This document shows positions 1-11,625 of a DNA stretch of 64,000 bases, piece by piece. Origin of the DNA: Pseudopithomyces maydicus. Lineage: Eukaryota > Ascomycota > Dothideomycetes > Pleosporales > Didymosphaeriaceae. The position numbers were made by a program, and so were the translations under genes. The stretch lies in the NCBI GenBank assembly GCA_026873275.1, contig JANTUC010000015.1:186001-250000 (forward strand). The letters are read 5' to 3'. Numbering within the stretch: position 1 is the first letter of the stretch; every line of letters begins with the position of its first letter. The notes beneath the pieces were generated by a model. That model had not been told where the DNA came from. It saw only the letters and a list, made by a program, of their open reading frames with translations, and made no database searches.

Positions 1-45
1 CTACCTGGCTCTCTTTTGCTTGCGACCTCTCTGCGGACTGCAAGA

Positions 46-1919
46 ATGGGTATCAGCGAAGCACCTGTCTACGAGGGAACCGATGCCGAGAAGGGCATCG
101 CCCCTCCCCGCATCTCGTCCAGCACCGAAGATGGAGCCGTCGTGGGTGAGAATGGAAAGCTCAAGCGTGGTCTGCAGGGTCGCCATATGCAGATGATTGC
201 CATCGGTGGTGTCATCGGCGCTGGTCTCTTCGTCGGATCGGGTGGTGCGCTGCAAAAAGGTGGTCCCGCCAGTGTGGTAAGTACATCTCACACGTGCAGA
301 ACGAACAAACTGCTAACAAATGCGACCAGCTGATCTGTTTCATGCTCATCGGCGTCATGATCATGTTCATGATGCAGGCGCTCGCCGAGATGGCTGTCAT
401 GTACCCTGTGAACGGCGCGTTCTACCAGTACATTGTCCGCTTCGTGGATCCTTCCTGGTAAGCCAAAGTTACACCCGCACACGCCCTGCTGAGAACAGCG
501 ATCTAACATCCGAACAGGGGTTTTGCAATGGGCTGGGAGTACGCCATCCAATGGCTCACCATGTTGCCGTTCGAAATCACCGCTGCCGCCATCACCATCG
601 AGTTCTGGGGCCACTACAACGTTGGAATCTGGATCGCCGTCTTCCTGACCGTCCTCACGATCGTGCAAATCTTCGGTGTGCGTGGATACGGCGAAGTCGA
701 GTTCATCCTCAGTGTGATCAAGATCACCGCCTGTATCGGCTTCATCATCTTCGGTATCATCGTCAACTGCGGCGGTGTGCCGACCGACAACCGTGGATAC
801 ATCGGTACGCGATACTGGCGAGCCCCCGAGTCGGCGTTCCGCAACGGCTTCAAGGGTTTCTGCTCCGTGTTCGTCACCGCGTCTTTTGCCTACGGCGGCA
901 CCGAGATGACCGGCCTCGCTGCTGCCGAGGCCGCGAATCCCAAGCGCGACATCCCCCGCGCGACGCGACAGGTGTTCTGGCGTATCTTCTTCTTCTACGT
1001 CGTGAACCTGTTCATTCTCGGGCTCATCATTCCCGCCAGCTCGGACGTCCTGCTCGGATCCTCGGGCGCCAACACCAAGGCTTCTCCTTTCGTGCTCGCC
1101 ATCACAATGGCAGGTGTCAAGGGTCTCCCCTCTGTGTTCAACGCCGTCATCACCATCTCCGTCATCTCGGTCGCGAACTCCGCCACCTACGCGTCCACCC
1201 GCACCATCCAGTCCATGGCCTCCGCCGGCATGGCGCCCAAGTTCCTGGCCAAGGTCGACAGCAAGGGCCGACCCATGCCGACCATCATCCTCCAGCTGCT
1301 TTTCGGGCTCCTGGCCTTCATCAACGAGGCGCCCGAGACGGGCGACAAGGTCTTCACCTGGCTTCTTGCTCTCTCTGGTATCGCCAACTTCTTCCTTTAC
1401 GGTAGCATTTGCCTTGCGCACATCCGGTTCCGCCAGGCGTGGAAGTTCCACGGACACTCCCTCGATGAATTGCCGTATAAGGCTCCCCTCGGCATCATCG
1501 GTAGCTACGCCTGCGTTGCGCTCAACGTCATCTGCCTCATGGCGTCGTTCTACTCCAGTCTCTTCGTAAGTCTTTCCCCGCTCACATCCCCATCCACAGT
1601 GCACTAACACCCACCCCAGCCCCTCGGCGGCTCCCCCGACGCAGAAGTCTTCTTCCAGGGCTACATCGCGCTCCCGCTGATTCTTCTGCTGTACTTCATC
1701 TGGAAGGTGTACTCGTGGAGCAAGTACCCCTCGCACCGCCGGCTGTTCGTGCCCATCGCGGAGATCAACGTCATGGAGGGCATCCGCGAGGAGCAGCTCG
1801 CCATCTCGGGCGAGGGCGTGAGCGCGGAGGTCAGGAGGGCGAGTATCACCGAGAGCCATCAGGAGAAGAAGAAGGGGCCGTTGGCGATGGCGAAGAGGGT
1901 TTTCTTGTTGGGTGGGTAG
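46..1919 (+). CDS. Amino-acid permease (YAT family, GAP1-like)
   Basis: Predicted plasma-membrane proton/amino-acid symporter. Splicing 46..276, 330..457, 518..1565 and 1620..1919 gives an open 568-aa frame, the usual length for fungal YAT permeases. All three introns are GT-AG and short (53, 60 and 54 nt). After a cytosolic tail of about 45 residues, the first membrane helix carries the family signature IGGVIGAGLFVGSGGAL, followed by ALAEMAVMYPVNGAFYQY. A cytosolic loop near the middle reads NPKRDIPRATRQVFWRI, as in amino-acid permeases. About 12 hydrophobic segments are expected. The start is the first ATG at 46. The frame is open to the window edge, so an upstream exon or earlier start cannot be excluded. 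The family is known to import amino acids; the substrate range is not readable from sequence. Confidence 0.93.
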
Positions 1920-2516
1920 TTAAGGTAGGGTTGGGGTGGAGGTGGTGGGGGAGATTATACATGTGGTGTGGGAGAGGGTGGGTTAGAAGGATGTCGCGTT
2001 GAAGAAGGTTAATGTTGCATTTAATTGGTCCTTGTGTGAGATGGGGCGTGATTGCATAATAGAGGGTTGTGGTATTCTCCACACACACCGCGCTATTCTC
2101 GAACGTAATGGCCATCTACCAACCAAGTGTCGTACAACCCATCCGTAACGTCCCGTCTCTCCAAGTCCCAGATGGGCTCAAACGACTCCAATGATACTAC
2201 CTTATTAATAACTGCCAAGAAATCACGTGGCCACCCTACTACCTAGGTACCTGGGTAGGAAATCACACGAACACGTGGTGCTACAACCTCTATAAGTTGC
2301 CTTTGTACAGGTCATCGGAATAGGGACTCGCATTTCCCTTGCGCTCGCGGTTGGCGCCGATGATCTCGAGGTTGAAGCATCGCGTAAGGTCCAAAGGGCT
2401 GGCTATTGTCAGGTTTGGGTACGATGTTGCAATGCCACAAAAGGCTGGTATTTGGGTGTCCTTCACATGCAGAATCATATGCGAGGGCTCGGTCCATGAA
2501 TAGACTTGGTATTGGA

Positions 2517-2960
2517 TATGTGTGGTAATGACTGAAACTAGTTGGCAGACATATACATACCCCCACCCGACAGTTAAGGAAAAGGGTATTTGGCAAAGAG
2601 TGAAAAGAGAATATGGGGAAGACATTGTATGGGATGTGTATGGTAGGGACTGGCAGTGGTTGGTAGAGAGTTACACACCCCCAACCGACAATTGAGGAAA
2701 AGGGTATTTGATAAAGAGAAAAAGAGAAAAGGAAATATTGGAAAGACATTATATGAGGTGAAATTGGTAATGACCGGTAGTAGTTGGCAGAGACTTATAC
2801 CCGACAGGAAGGAAAAGGTGAAATTGACAAAAGGAGGGAAGGGGATATGGGAAAGGAAATAATGGAAGGATGTGGCATGAAAGTTGAATGGTAATGACTG
2901 GCAGTAGTTGGTAGAAACCGAAACATCCTCACCCGGCAAGAATAGAACATGAGAAAAGAA
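2517..2960. repeat. Degenerate tandem repeat, ~4 units of ~120 bp
   Basis: Four diverged copies of a unit beginning GGTAATGACTGGCAGTAGTTGG start near 2521, 2640, 2764 and 2888, spaced about 120-124 bp. Each continues through a CACCCGACAG-like segment and a purine-rich AAAGGGTATTTG-type tract. Short ORFs on both strands across the array are frame-shifted versions of each other and are not credible genes. The preceding stretch (1920-2516) is the permease 3' region and shows nothing else recognisable. Confidence 0.75.
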
Positions 2961-3149
2961 ATACCGGGGAGACATCCCTGCAGCATCGTGAAGAGGACTG
3001 GTTGGAAAGACCCTCTCGACGTGCTAAGTTTGTGCCGGTAATGGATTGGCCTCAAGGTACTCGGAAATAGTCCGCTCACTCTTTTCATGGGGCTTCACCC
3101 TGAGCTGTTCGGGGTCTACTAGTGGCAGCCAGTAACGAACTAAACATTG

Positions 3150-4186
3150 TCAGTGTATACTTTTGACGATATTGTATGTTGTATATATACCATTCTCAGT
3201 AGTAAGCAACTCTTCGATGAAACCTCCAAAATGCTGTCTGCCATCTCCGTTGTAGTACACCTTCAAGTTATCCCGAGGAACTTCCTCGGACATCTCTTCC
3301 CCTTCAATATTGAAGCTTATCCCCAGGACCGAACAAAAGTTTTGTTTCAAGAAGATTTTGGCAATCGGCTTACTCCAAGTAACGACCCATCCGTTGCGCT
3401 TGTCGTGGCTCAGGTTTGGTAGGCGGTTCAGATCGAACTCAATGAGATAAACGCTCCATGATTTATGGTATCCTTGTCGCTGTATGATCACATCAATCCC
3501 GCCAAAAGCCTTTTCGAAACAGATTGTCATCTGCTCTTCGTATTCCTGGAGGATGTCTTTGAGTTTTCGACCGTCTGAAACTTCGATGTCTTCTGCCAGC
3601 GTTATATCACGAATTAACCGGCGGATTCCTATTTCCTGTTAGAGCACAATCAAACCTCCGTTTCTTTACTCTTACCGTTCATTGTCATCTCGAGGTTTTT
3701 GTCATAGCCACGGAATTGTTCAAACAAGTTAGAATTCCATTCTTCTATGAGCATATTGCGTAGAGGCGGGAAGTCGGCCATTTGCTCGCTCACTTTCTGA
3801 ATTGGTAACCCTGTCTCCAATGCTGCGACTCTCTCTCCGAGCTTAGAGAAGAGTTCTGCGATCGGCTCATGGAACGTCGATACCCATGTTATCTTTTCTT
3901 TCTCCTCAATCAGGTCGCGTTCCCTTATTTCCTTCCACTGGGCCTCGTACATTTCTTTGGGAACAGGAATCAACCAAATTCTTTCTTTTTCATTATTTAT
4001 GTTCTTTGGTGTCATTCTTGGTTCGACCTCCTCCCCGTCAAAAACATTTTTGAAAATTGACTTCAAGAACATGTGTGCACCATAAGTAGTTCTGATAAGC
4101 TCTTCCTCCTCTTCCAGGTTCGTGTCCGTTGCCATTACACATCGAGTGAAGTCTTTGTTTCGATAAATTGGAGGATACGGTTCCAT
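3150..4186 (-). CDS. Hypothetical protein, 329 aa, two exons
   Basis: I do not recognise the family. Exon 1 is 4186..3676 and exon 2 is 3628..3150; joined they give an exact 330-codon frame. The intron (3629..3675) has a GTAAGA donor and ends GAAATAG. A second possible acceptor lies 7 nt upstream but breaks the frame. The protein is hydrophilic, with an acidic EEEEEL run near residue 26, a Lys/Glu-rich middle (about residues 60-100) and no signal peptide or membrane span. The C-terminal third contains aromatic-rich stretches such as VTWSKPIAKIFLKQN. It sits alone between a repeat array and the pyroglutamyl-peptidase gene. Composition and clean splicing support a real gene; no function is proposed. 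Confidence 0.7.
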
Positions 4187-5016
4187 TTTACCCTGAAGTA
4201 TGGTTTGTAGCCTGTGGGGATTTTAAAGAGTAGAGAACGACTGCCACAGGTGTCGATAGTAATGTAACTGATGCTTGAATGGATAATGAAGTGAGAATGA
4301 CATTGATGCAGTTGTGAAATGGAGTTTGACTATCGAAATATATATACATTCAAGATTGCAGACTCATTGAAGGCCATGGAGTCATTGCTATCACAGTATC
4401 AATGCTTCATGTCACGCTGTGACGACTCTAACGAACAGGTCAATGCTCAACATGACCGATAAATGGGGCCAGGTTAGACAAATACATAGTCCTGGGCACA
4501 AGCGGTGTTCAGCTTGAAGATTATCTCGCGGGTCAACGAAACGCTTGTACCCGAGATATTGCCTACAGGAAGATGAAAAAAGATAGCGCGAAACTACCTT
4601 TCAATAGGAATTCCCGTTCACAACCACTATAGGTCGTTCGATTGGTGATCCCGTGCACTCGAGGGCTGTCGATACCATCCTGTTGGTACAAACGGGACCA
4701 CCTTATTCCCGATATGAATGGACAATTGTACATGTAATCCACACTACTAGAAGAGTGACTAGATAAACGGGTTTCAGAACGAGATCTGATACAATGATTC
4801 CGCGATTCACAGTGTGACGGAATGAGCTAGAGCGCACAGTACAACGTGTCACGACGCGGGAAACCCAAGCTCGGGCACGGAACATTCAATGTGTACCGAA
4901 CTATGGAGTACAAATGAAGCACGGTTCGTGTTATGTGTTACTGAGAGCTGTTTCGGCGCTACCTTTGTCATTTAAACCCATTCATCGGCGCTTTCTGACC
5001 TCCCGCTTTCTTTGAC
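4187..5016. other. Intergenic, no gene seen
   Basis: Region between the convergent ends of two minus-strand genes' control regions. Only short shadow ORFs occur. An AT-rich ATATATATA stretch near 4339 could be a TATA element for the 329-aa gene, about 150 bp upstream of its ATG. Nothing else is supported. Confidence 0.5.
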
Positions 5017-5920
5017 TCATTGACTTGCATCGGCCGCTCGCTGAGCCCTCCAGGTTCCCACGAGTGACTGTATCAGCTCAACGGTGATATCAACCCCCAT
5101 CTGCAACTCTTCCTCGCTTAGCAACAGAGGCACATGCACTAAAGCGTAGAGTCAGCTCAGTCCCGCCCACCCCATCGTCTGTGCATACGTACTAAAGGCC
5201 GTGTCGCGCCGATGCCCTGCCGTTTCTCGAGTCATCTCCACCATACTAGTGTAGTAGATGAACGCACAAAGGTACGTTCCGACGCTGTCGCTCCACCGCA
5301 CGTCATCACTGCCGTCACGCGCAAGGTTGCTCAAGCTACCGGCCTCCACTTTCAGAACGTCCTCCCTGAGTTTCACCTCCACCGGGGCTGACGCCAGTTT
5401 CGAAGCGATTCTCGTGCCGCTTCCCTTCGGCCACACGATCCCCGCCGTTCGCTCTTGCCACTCGTCCACTACTCCGTGCAGGTCTATATCTGTGCTCAGC
5501 ACTGTAGCCTGGTCGCCCCAGAGTTTCTCTCCCTCCTCGTTGGGAAATACCTCCCCGTTCACGTCACGGCCGTACGAATACACGCCTCTCTCACTCGTTT
5601 GCTCGACAGCAAAGTACGTGCGGCCTTCAGCAACCCCGATGTGTAGCGATATATCCGGCTGAAACTCGGAGATCAGATCAGGAACGGTGTTGAGAACGGG
5701 CTTGTATGCGACGGGCATAGCCTCGGGGTAGACAAAGAGAGAGATGTTGTTTCCTAGAGTCGCAGGCAGGCGCGACGCGATGCCCCAGGATGGATTATTG
5801 GGGACACCTGCGAAAGGCTAGGGAGACCGTTAATTTCAAGACGTAGGGAGATGACATGGATAGACCTACCCCGAACCCGGTTACGAGGACGCGCGTGAGT
5901 GCGGAAGTAATTGGCGCCAT
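5017..5920 (-). CDS. Pyroglutamyl-peptidase I (cysteine peptidase family C15)
   Basis: Cytosolic cysteine peptidase that removes N-terminal pyroglutamate from peptides. Exons 5920..5870, 5817..5193 and 5138..5017 splice to an exact 266-codon frame (265 aa). The first intron restores the family N-terminus VLVTGFG|PFAGVPNNPSW, and the second restores A-F-M-H-V-P. The catalytic triad is visible: Glu in the FAVEQTSERG segment, Cys in VGTYLCAFIYY, and His in MHVPLLL. Length is slightly above the bacterial enzymes (about 215 aa), as is usual for fungal homologues. The ATG at 5920 is the only start leading into the first motif. Introns are 52 and 54 nt with normal donors. No feature suggests inactivation. 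Confidence 0.9.
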
Positions 5921-8445
5921 GGCTGCGATATTGCTAGAAGCAAGAGATTCTGGTAGATGGATCAAGATCCGCGTGCGATAGATTACTTTATATGAGCTGC
6001 CGGATGCTTGTCCACGGGAGATGCATGCGACTCGGACATGGTAACTTCGAACCCAGGTACTCCTCAGAAACACCTCGTCGCAGGCGGCTCACGCGGGAAA
6101 GCATGCGGAATACTACCTTCCTATCGCATCGGCAAACCCACTGGCTACTAGAGTTTTTTCTCTTTTTCGTACGACTAAAGGTAGTGGGGACGAGGTTGGA
6201 CTGCATACGTTGGGATATGCCTCTCGGCTGGATACTGACTTCGGGTTTTTCCATGCACGTACTATGTCTACCGACCAACGATGTCAAGAAAACGCCAGCT
6301 CGTATACACCCATACCGCCGCCTCGGTAATTGGAAGGATCCGGACCATCAACTATCTGGTCCCGTGATATAAGCGTTGCATACTTTTCTGCGACATGATT
6401 GGTCCGTTAAGTATCGATTGGCCATATCTGGAAGGAAGCAAGCCGGAATATTATCAAAGTAGGGTGTAGTGGTAAGACGAATGGGAAGCTATGTTGCTGA
6501 TCAAGGCTAGATTGTTGGTTTGGTAACTTGTATGGGTTTACAGGTTTACACCAAGAAAGAACGAGGGCGAGGAAGTGTACAAATTGAGTAATCTTTCGGT
6601 CGTACACGAGATATCTGAAGTATGTCAGGTAATGGAGGGCACAAATGAATTTTTTTTTGCAACTTGAATTGGTGTTCAAGTTTGATGAGCTTACATTCTC
6701 AGTCAAAATAGCACAAGTGGAGTTCCTTCACCATAGACAAAACGACCTGCCCTCCTCCCAAGAGAACACAATCAAAGAAGTACCTAAACACACCCGGTAG
6801 ACTTCCCACCACTTCTAAGCGTCTACCGAAATGACCGCATCTCGCTCTCAAACGCGTTACTTGGTCCTAAAGATGTCTCCGTCTGGCCTCCAAAATTTAC
6901 TTAGGATACTTCCCTCTTCCTACTGCACCTAGATGGTGCCTACGACATGACAAAAATTTGGACGTACATCGACATACGAGCACATGGATGGTCATTCCCC
7001 GGCATCATCCTGAAAGCACAATGGGTAGCGACTCCAAGCTAACAAAATACTCCCCACAAGGACCATCGCCCAACTCCACTCACTCTCGTTTCGTCAACGG
7101 GGTCTTACTCAACACACAACGATACATAACCTTCCCCAGCTTGAATTGTCCTCACATCGGAGAAAGGAAACGCCATTTGCTCACCCATCCCACTTGCGTT
7201 GACCGGGCCCTCCAGATACGCCCATCCTTCTGTCGCCATACCTTCACAACATCACCGTCCCACTAACCCCGGCCGTCAAACCAATCTTGCTCTTCCACCG
7301 CTGATGCTTTATACACCACAACGCTACCAACACAAATGACTCCACCCCATCCCATCCCATCCCTTACGAACTCGCAACTTTCAGCATAACCCACCAGCAT
7401 GCCCTGGCCCCATCACGGCCGACAATGCTAGCAGCCCAAACATTGATTCCACCGTACATCCCGAAGACATTTGTCTAAGAAACAAATCTCATAAATCATC
7501 TACTCGCATTGTCCAACCCGGAACACGTATCCCCGCCTTTGGAACGGGAACCCTCTAGCTCTGACGATGTACAGATCCGGAATGAGGTCGCACTAGAGGA
7601 ATTTGGATACTACATTAACAAGCCACAGTGTTCTTTACGGGTCAAGATACACCGGCTGTATGTGCACTCTATCGTGTACAGCATGATATAGCACGGCATA
7701 GTATAGTAAACCTACGCAACCATCGCATCGCGGATACACACCCGGCTCAGCCCAGCCCAGCACAAACCGTCCTCCACACGCAAAATTCCATGGAGATACA
7801 TTCTCACTGTATTTAGAGTGACTAACACTCACTATCTTCACGCACACCGAGAGCTCAGATAGGTCCACATCTAGTCCAGACACCCGCCCACCAGGCACCT
7901 GCCCCAGCCAGATCGCGTTCACGTGACCGCGCGCCGCCCGCGGGCGGGCCCGCCTCGCACGCACCGTGGTTTGTTTTGTTTTGTTTACCTTTGTTCTGTT
8001 TTGCTCCTGAGGCTGCTGCCTAGCCATCAAGGCAGCCACCCACCCGCCCACAGCGCGTCACCCCGCACCTCGCAACTGCCTAATCCGCCAGGCACGCCGC
8101 ACCTACCCGTGCGTCTTGTGATAGCGCGCTAGCGGCGCGTTGGGTTAGTGTTTTGTGGCGCGGATTGTACATATGTTCTTGTTATGTGGCGTGTGGCGAG
8201 GGTAGAGGTGCAGTGTGTAGTGTGTGCGTGTGCAGTGGAATTGGGATGGATGTGGCAATCGAGCATGTGCTTGGAGTCTTTTAATTATGGCGAGAGACTG
8301 AGGTATGGATGGATGGATAAGGATGATATGGATGGGGCTTGTCGAAAACATGCTGTTGAAGGGTATACTATTCACAGATCTTGCAACACCTTCTGATATC
8401 GCACTTATCGAAACACTACTGTACACGTCGTATCTCCCAACCGCC
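5921..8445. other. Long intergenic region, no supported gene
   Basis: About 2.5 kb between the C15 peptidase start and the SLX4 3' end. Scattered ORFs of 60-138 codons occur on both strands but lack consistent start, splice or motif evidence. A C-rich stretch (about 6720-7500) and a GC-rich block with repeated TTTTG motifs (about 7920-8000) are visible. The segment near 8200-8340 is TG/GATG-rich. No RNA gene was recognised. Confidence 0.4.
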
Positions 8446-11400
8446 TCAGTACAATCCCCTCCTCGCCCCACCACTCTTCTTCTCCCTACTAACCACACAG
8501 ACACTATTCTCCTCGCACCACCTCTGCACCATCCACGCCTCCACCTCCTTCCTAACCACTAGCACCCTTTCCTCTGCCGTCTCACCTCCCTCTGTGTCAC
8601 AACCTCTCCCCTCTGCCTCCCTATCAACCACCCCTCTCTCCCCTCCCTTCTTCCCCACCCCACCAACATCTTCCACCCTCCCCCCACCTTCTCCCAATCC
8701 TTAACCTGCCCCTTCCCCGCCCTCTTCCAAACGCACACCCCCTCATTACAAAACCCGCCTAACCACGTCGTGAAGTCCTCTACGCCTAGAGCGTCGTACA
8801 TGAGGATTTTTTCGTACCAGGATGAACGGGTGGGATCGTTTGAAGGCGGGAGGCTTTTCACGAGAGAGGTGATGGCGGCGAAGAGGGTGGGGCGTAGGAC
8901 TTCAAAGTCGAGGTGGGAGGCGGGGACGGAGAAGATGGGGGGCAGGGTGGATATGTCTTTCTTGGGGCGGGACTTTGCGCGGGGCTTTGTGGTGGGCTGG
9001 GGTTGTGGGTCTGGAGCTGGGTTTGGCGCTGGGTTTTGGTGTGGTGCTGGGGGTGCAGCTTTTGATGGCAGGGATGGCGAGCGCGCGAGGGAAAATGTCA
9101 GAGGTGGACTCTTTGGTAGATTCCGAATGCGCGGAGGTGTGGGCGATAGCGCGGCGTCGTCTTCCGAGTCGAGGATTTCTTCGACGTGGATGAAGCGGTC
9201 GGGGCGTCTGCGCGGGGTGCGAGGCGGGGCGGATGCTGGCAGCGGTGGTGGTGCCGATGACTTGTCTAGAGCGGATGCAGGGGCGGAAGCAGCTGGTTTA
9301 GACGGGATGGCTGAGTGCGGCTTTGGGGGGCGGCCTCTACGCTTTTTGATGGGGGATCCGGATGGGCTTGGTGGGCCGGGTGGCTGGGTTGACGGGAGGA
9401 AGTCATCGATGTCAAGGAAGCTGAGTTCGGGGTCATGATTCTGGCCTGATGTTGGGGGATTTGAGTCTTGTAGGAAGTCATCAATGTCGTAAAACGAGGG
9501 GCTGTGTGGCTGGGTATCTTTGGTCGTGGTGGTGAACTCAGTAACCGTGGGTGGTGGCGTGGGTAGGTCTGACGATATTGCGATCGGTTCCTTCGCTGCT
9601 GTTGGTTCGGGTGCAGCAAAGTCATCTATATCCAAAAAGCTGTCATCGGGTTTCGCTTCCGGTAAGGTTTCGACATGCCCATTATCCAAAAACGCATCGT
9701 CCTGGTCAGACTCACGCAACTCATGCGTGCCGTCTAGCAAGAGCGGGAAATCCTGCGTGCGATCCGGCTCCGGCAGGTAAACACTCTGCTTCTCTAGCAT
9801 CCCACCCTCATCATCTCTAGAACTCGCTCGCCAAAGCGCCCGCCTACCCTCGAGCCTCTTCAGACGCGGCCATGCCATATCTGCAGCACGTATGATCTCC
9901 AGTGAGGACGCATCCTTCTCCGATTCACGAAGAGCGTGTTGTATTTCTCGGACCATGGTAGGTGATTCGTCTAGCGCAAGTTGACTCGAGGTACCAAAAA
10001 GGATCTCCTGTCTGTTCAGCCTGAATGCCGCGGATGTCGGACTGAGCAGCTTCTCTGCAACGGGTTTAGGCTTCGCCGCGGCTTTGGCAGAGGTCTTCTT
10101 CGCCTTAGGCTTCGCTCCAGCCTTCTCGCCCCCGTCCTTGGAAGTGGAGCGTTTGCGTACGGGCTTCTTGTTGGGTTTGGACGATTCGCCCTCTGTGGTA
10201 TCGTTCAAAGGAACCTTGGTCGTCCTCGTAACAGTAGGGGTCCGGCGGGCGAAGAAGTCGCTCGTATTATCCCGGGGGTTCGCAATGGGTTCTGGGCCAT
10301 ATTGGCCGGTCACAAGATCGGTGATGGTTCGAGGCTTCTTCTTGGGTGCTTTGCCCTTCTCGGGCGATGCCTGACGAGATGTGCCGTGGGTGTTTGAAAC
10401 ATCAACCAGCTAGAACACACATAAGCTCAACGATGCGTGTGAAAAGATGCCCGTGACTTACATCCACTCTCCGCCTTTTGGTCAGATTTACTGCCTCCAC
10501 CGAAGCTTCCTTTGCAGTCTGCTGCTCAGATTGACCACCCAGGCGTGCATAAGCAAAGCCAGACAGCAGGCTCGTGAACGCAGAGTTATCCGCACCCGTT
10601 GCGCCAGGTAGATGTTCCTTGCTGGTTGAGCTGATGAGCATGTCTTCGCGCACAGTGTCGGCGGGAGGAGTCCATTCACGCCTCCTCTCGACCGCCGCAT
10701 CAAGATCTAGCGGTAGATTTGAGTCAGCATCGGGTGGTTTCTGCTTCGGTGGACCGCGACTCCGTGCCGGGGGACCCGTTGTTATCTCCCATATTGACTC
10801 TTCTCCGACCGCAGATGGGCCGGCTTCTGTGGTTGTTGCAAGCTGCTGTTGTTCTGGAACCGCCGTGTCACCGGCGAGGTCCCGTGACCGGAAATGTGCA
10901 GACACAACCTCGGCCACCTTCTCCTGTGCCTTTTTCGACGTTTTCCGTGGTGCCCTGGGTTTCGTCACCTTTGCCGTGGTGATGGTGGCCTGGATCTCGC
11001 TGCCATCGGCTGCAGCTTTCTTCGCGCGGGGCTTTCTTGTCTTAACTGTCTTCGGCTCCGGCGGAGGAGCTTCAGCTTCTGCAACAACATTATCCGTTGA
11101 CGCTCTTACAAAGTGGGATGAAGTAGCAGTAGCGGCAACTCCCGCGTGCAGGGCACCTTCAAGCGGCTGTTCGGCATTGCTGGCCTTGGGCTTCCTTCCT
11201 CTCTTTGCTTTCGGCTTCTCCGCCGCCGCTTCCCCATCCACCGCCTTCTTCGCCCTCGGCTTGCGTGGTTTCGTAGCTTTTATGGTGCCCTCTGGCCCGG
11301 TGGGCGCCCTGCGAGCCTCAATTGCCTGCTCAATTGCACTCAGGCCGGCCCCACTAATGTCGATATCCGCGAGCAGGCTCCTGGCGGTGGCGAATCCTCT

Positions 11401-11625
11401 ACTGGCACCCTCCGGCACCGGGACAGCCCGCGAACCGCTTCTTAACGCGCCGGGAGGCGGCCTCTGGGGACTGGGCAACGGGGAGAGCGAGCGAGAGCTT
11501 GTTGCTGGCATTGCGACGCGTCGTTGCGGGGCGGAGGCAGGACTGAGAGGGCGTGGGGCAGCGGCATCGCGGGCTTCAGGTGGGGAGGAGGAAAGCACCA
11601 CGATATCGTAGGAGGTGCCTGCCAT
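8446..11625 (-). CDS. SLX4: SLX4 structure-specific endonuclease scaffold, C-terminus in a shifted frame
   Basis: Nuclear scaffold that binds and activates the SLX1 nuclease on branched DNA. Start ATG is at 11625 (MAGTSYDIVVLSSSPP). Exon 1 is 11625..10462 and exon 2 begins at 10409, both phase 0. The junction produces KRRRVD|LVDVSN, followed by the fungal SLX4 motif TITDLVTGQYGPEP and the FRLNRQEILFGTSSQL block. Low-complexity basic and acidic DIDDF-containing linkers follow, then the C-terminal SLX1-binding helices WYEKILMYDALGVEDF. In the main frame translation ends at 8559 with an atypical tail. The expected SLX4 ending (AWMVQRWCEENSVCVV to RRGLY) lies in the neighbouring minus-strand frame and stops at 8446. 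An unrecognised purine-rich intron, a frameshift or a sequence error must lie between about 8697 and 8570. Family identity is strong; the 3' model is unresolved. Confidence 0.85.

Noticed and set aside
288..1859. 523-codon minus-strand frame antisense to the permease
   Set aside because: Highly charged Asp/Glu/Arg/His translation typical of antisense to a GC-rich membrane-protein gene; the plus-strand permease has exact splicing and family motifs.
10574..11611. 345-codon plus-strand frame over SLX4 exon 1
   Set aside because: Antisense shadow of the SLX4 low-complexity region; no motif, and the minus strand has conserved SLX4 blocks.
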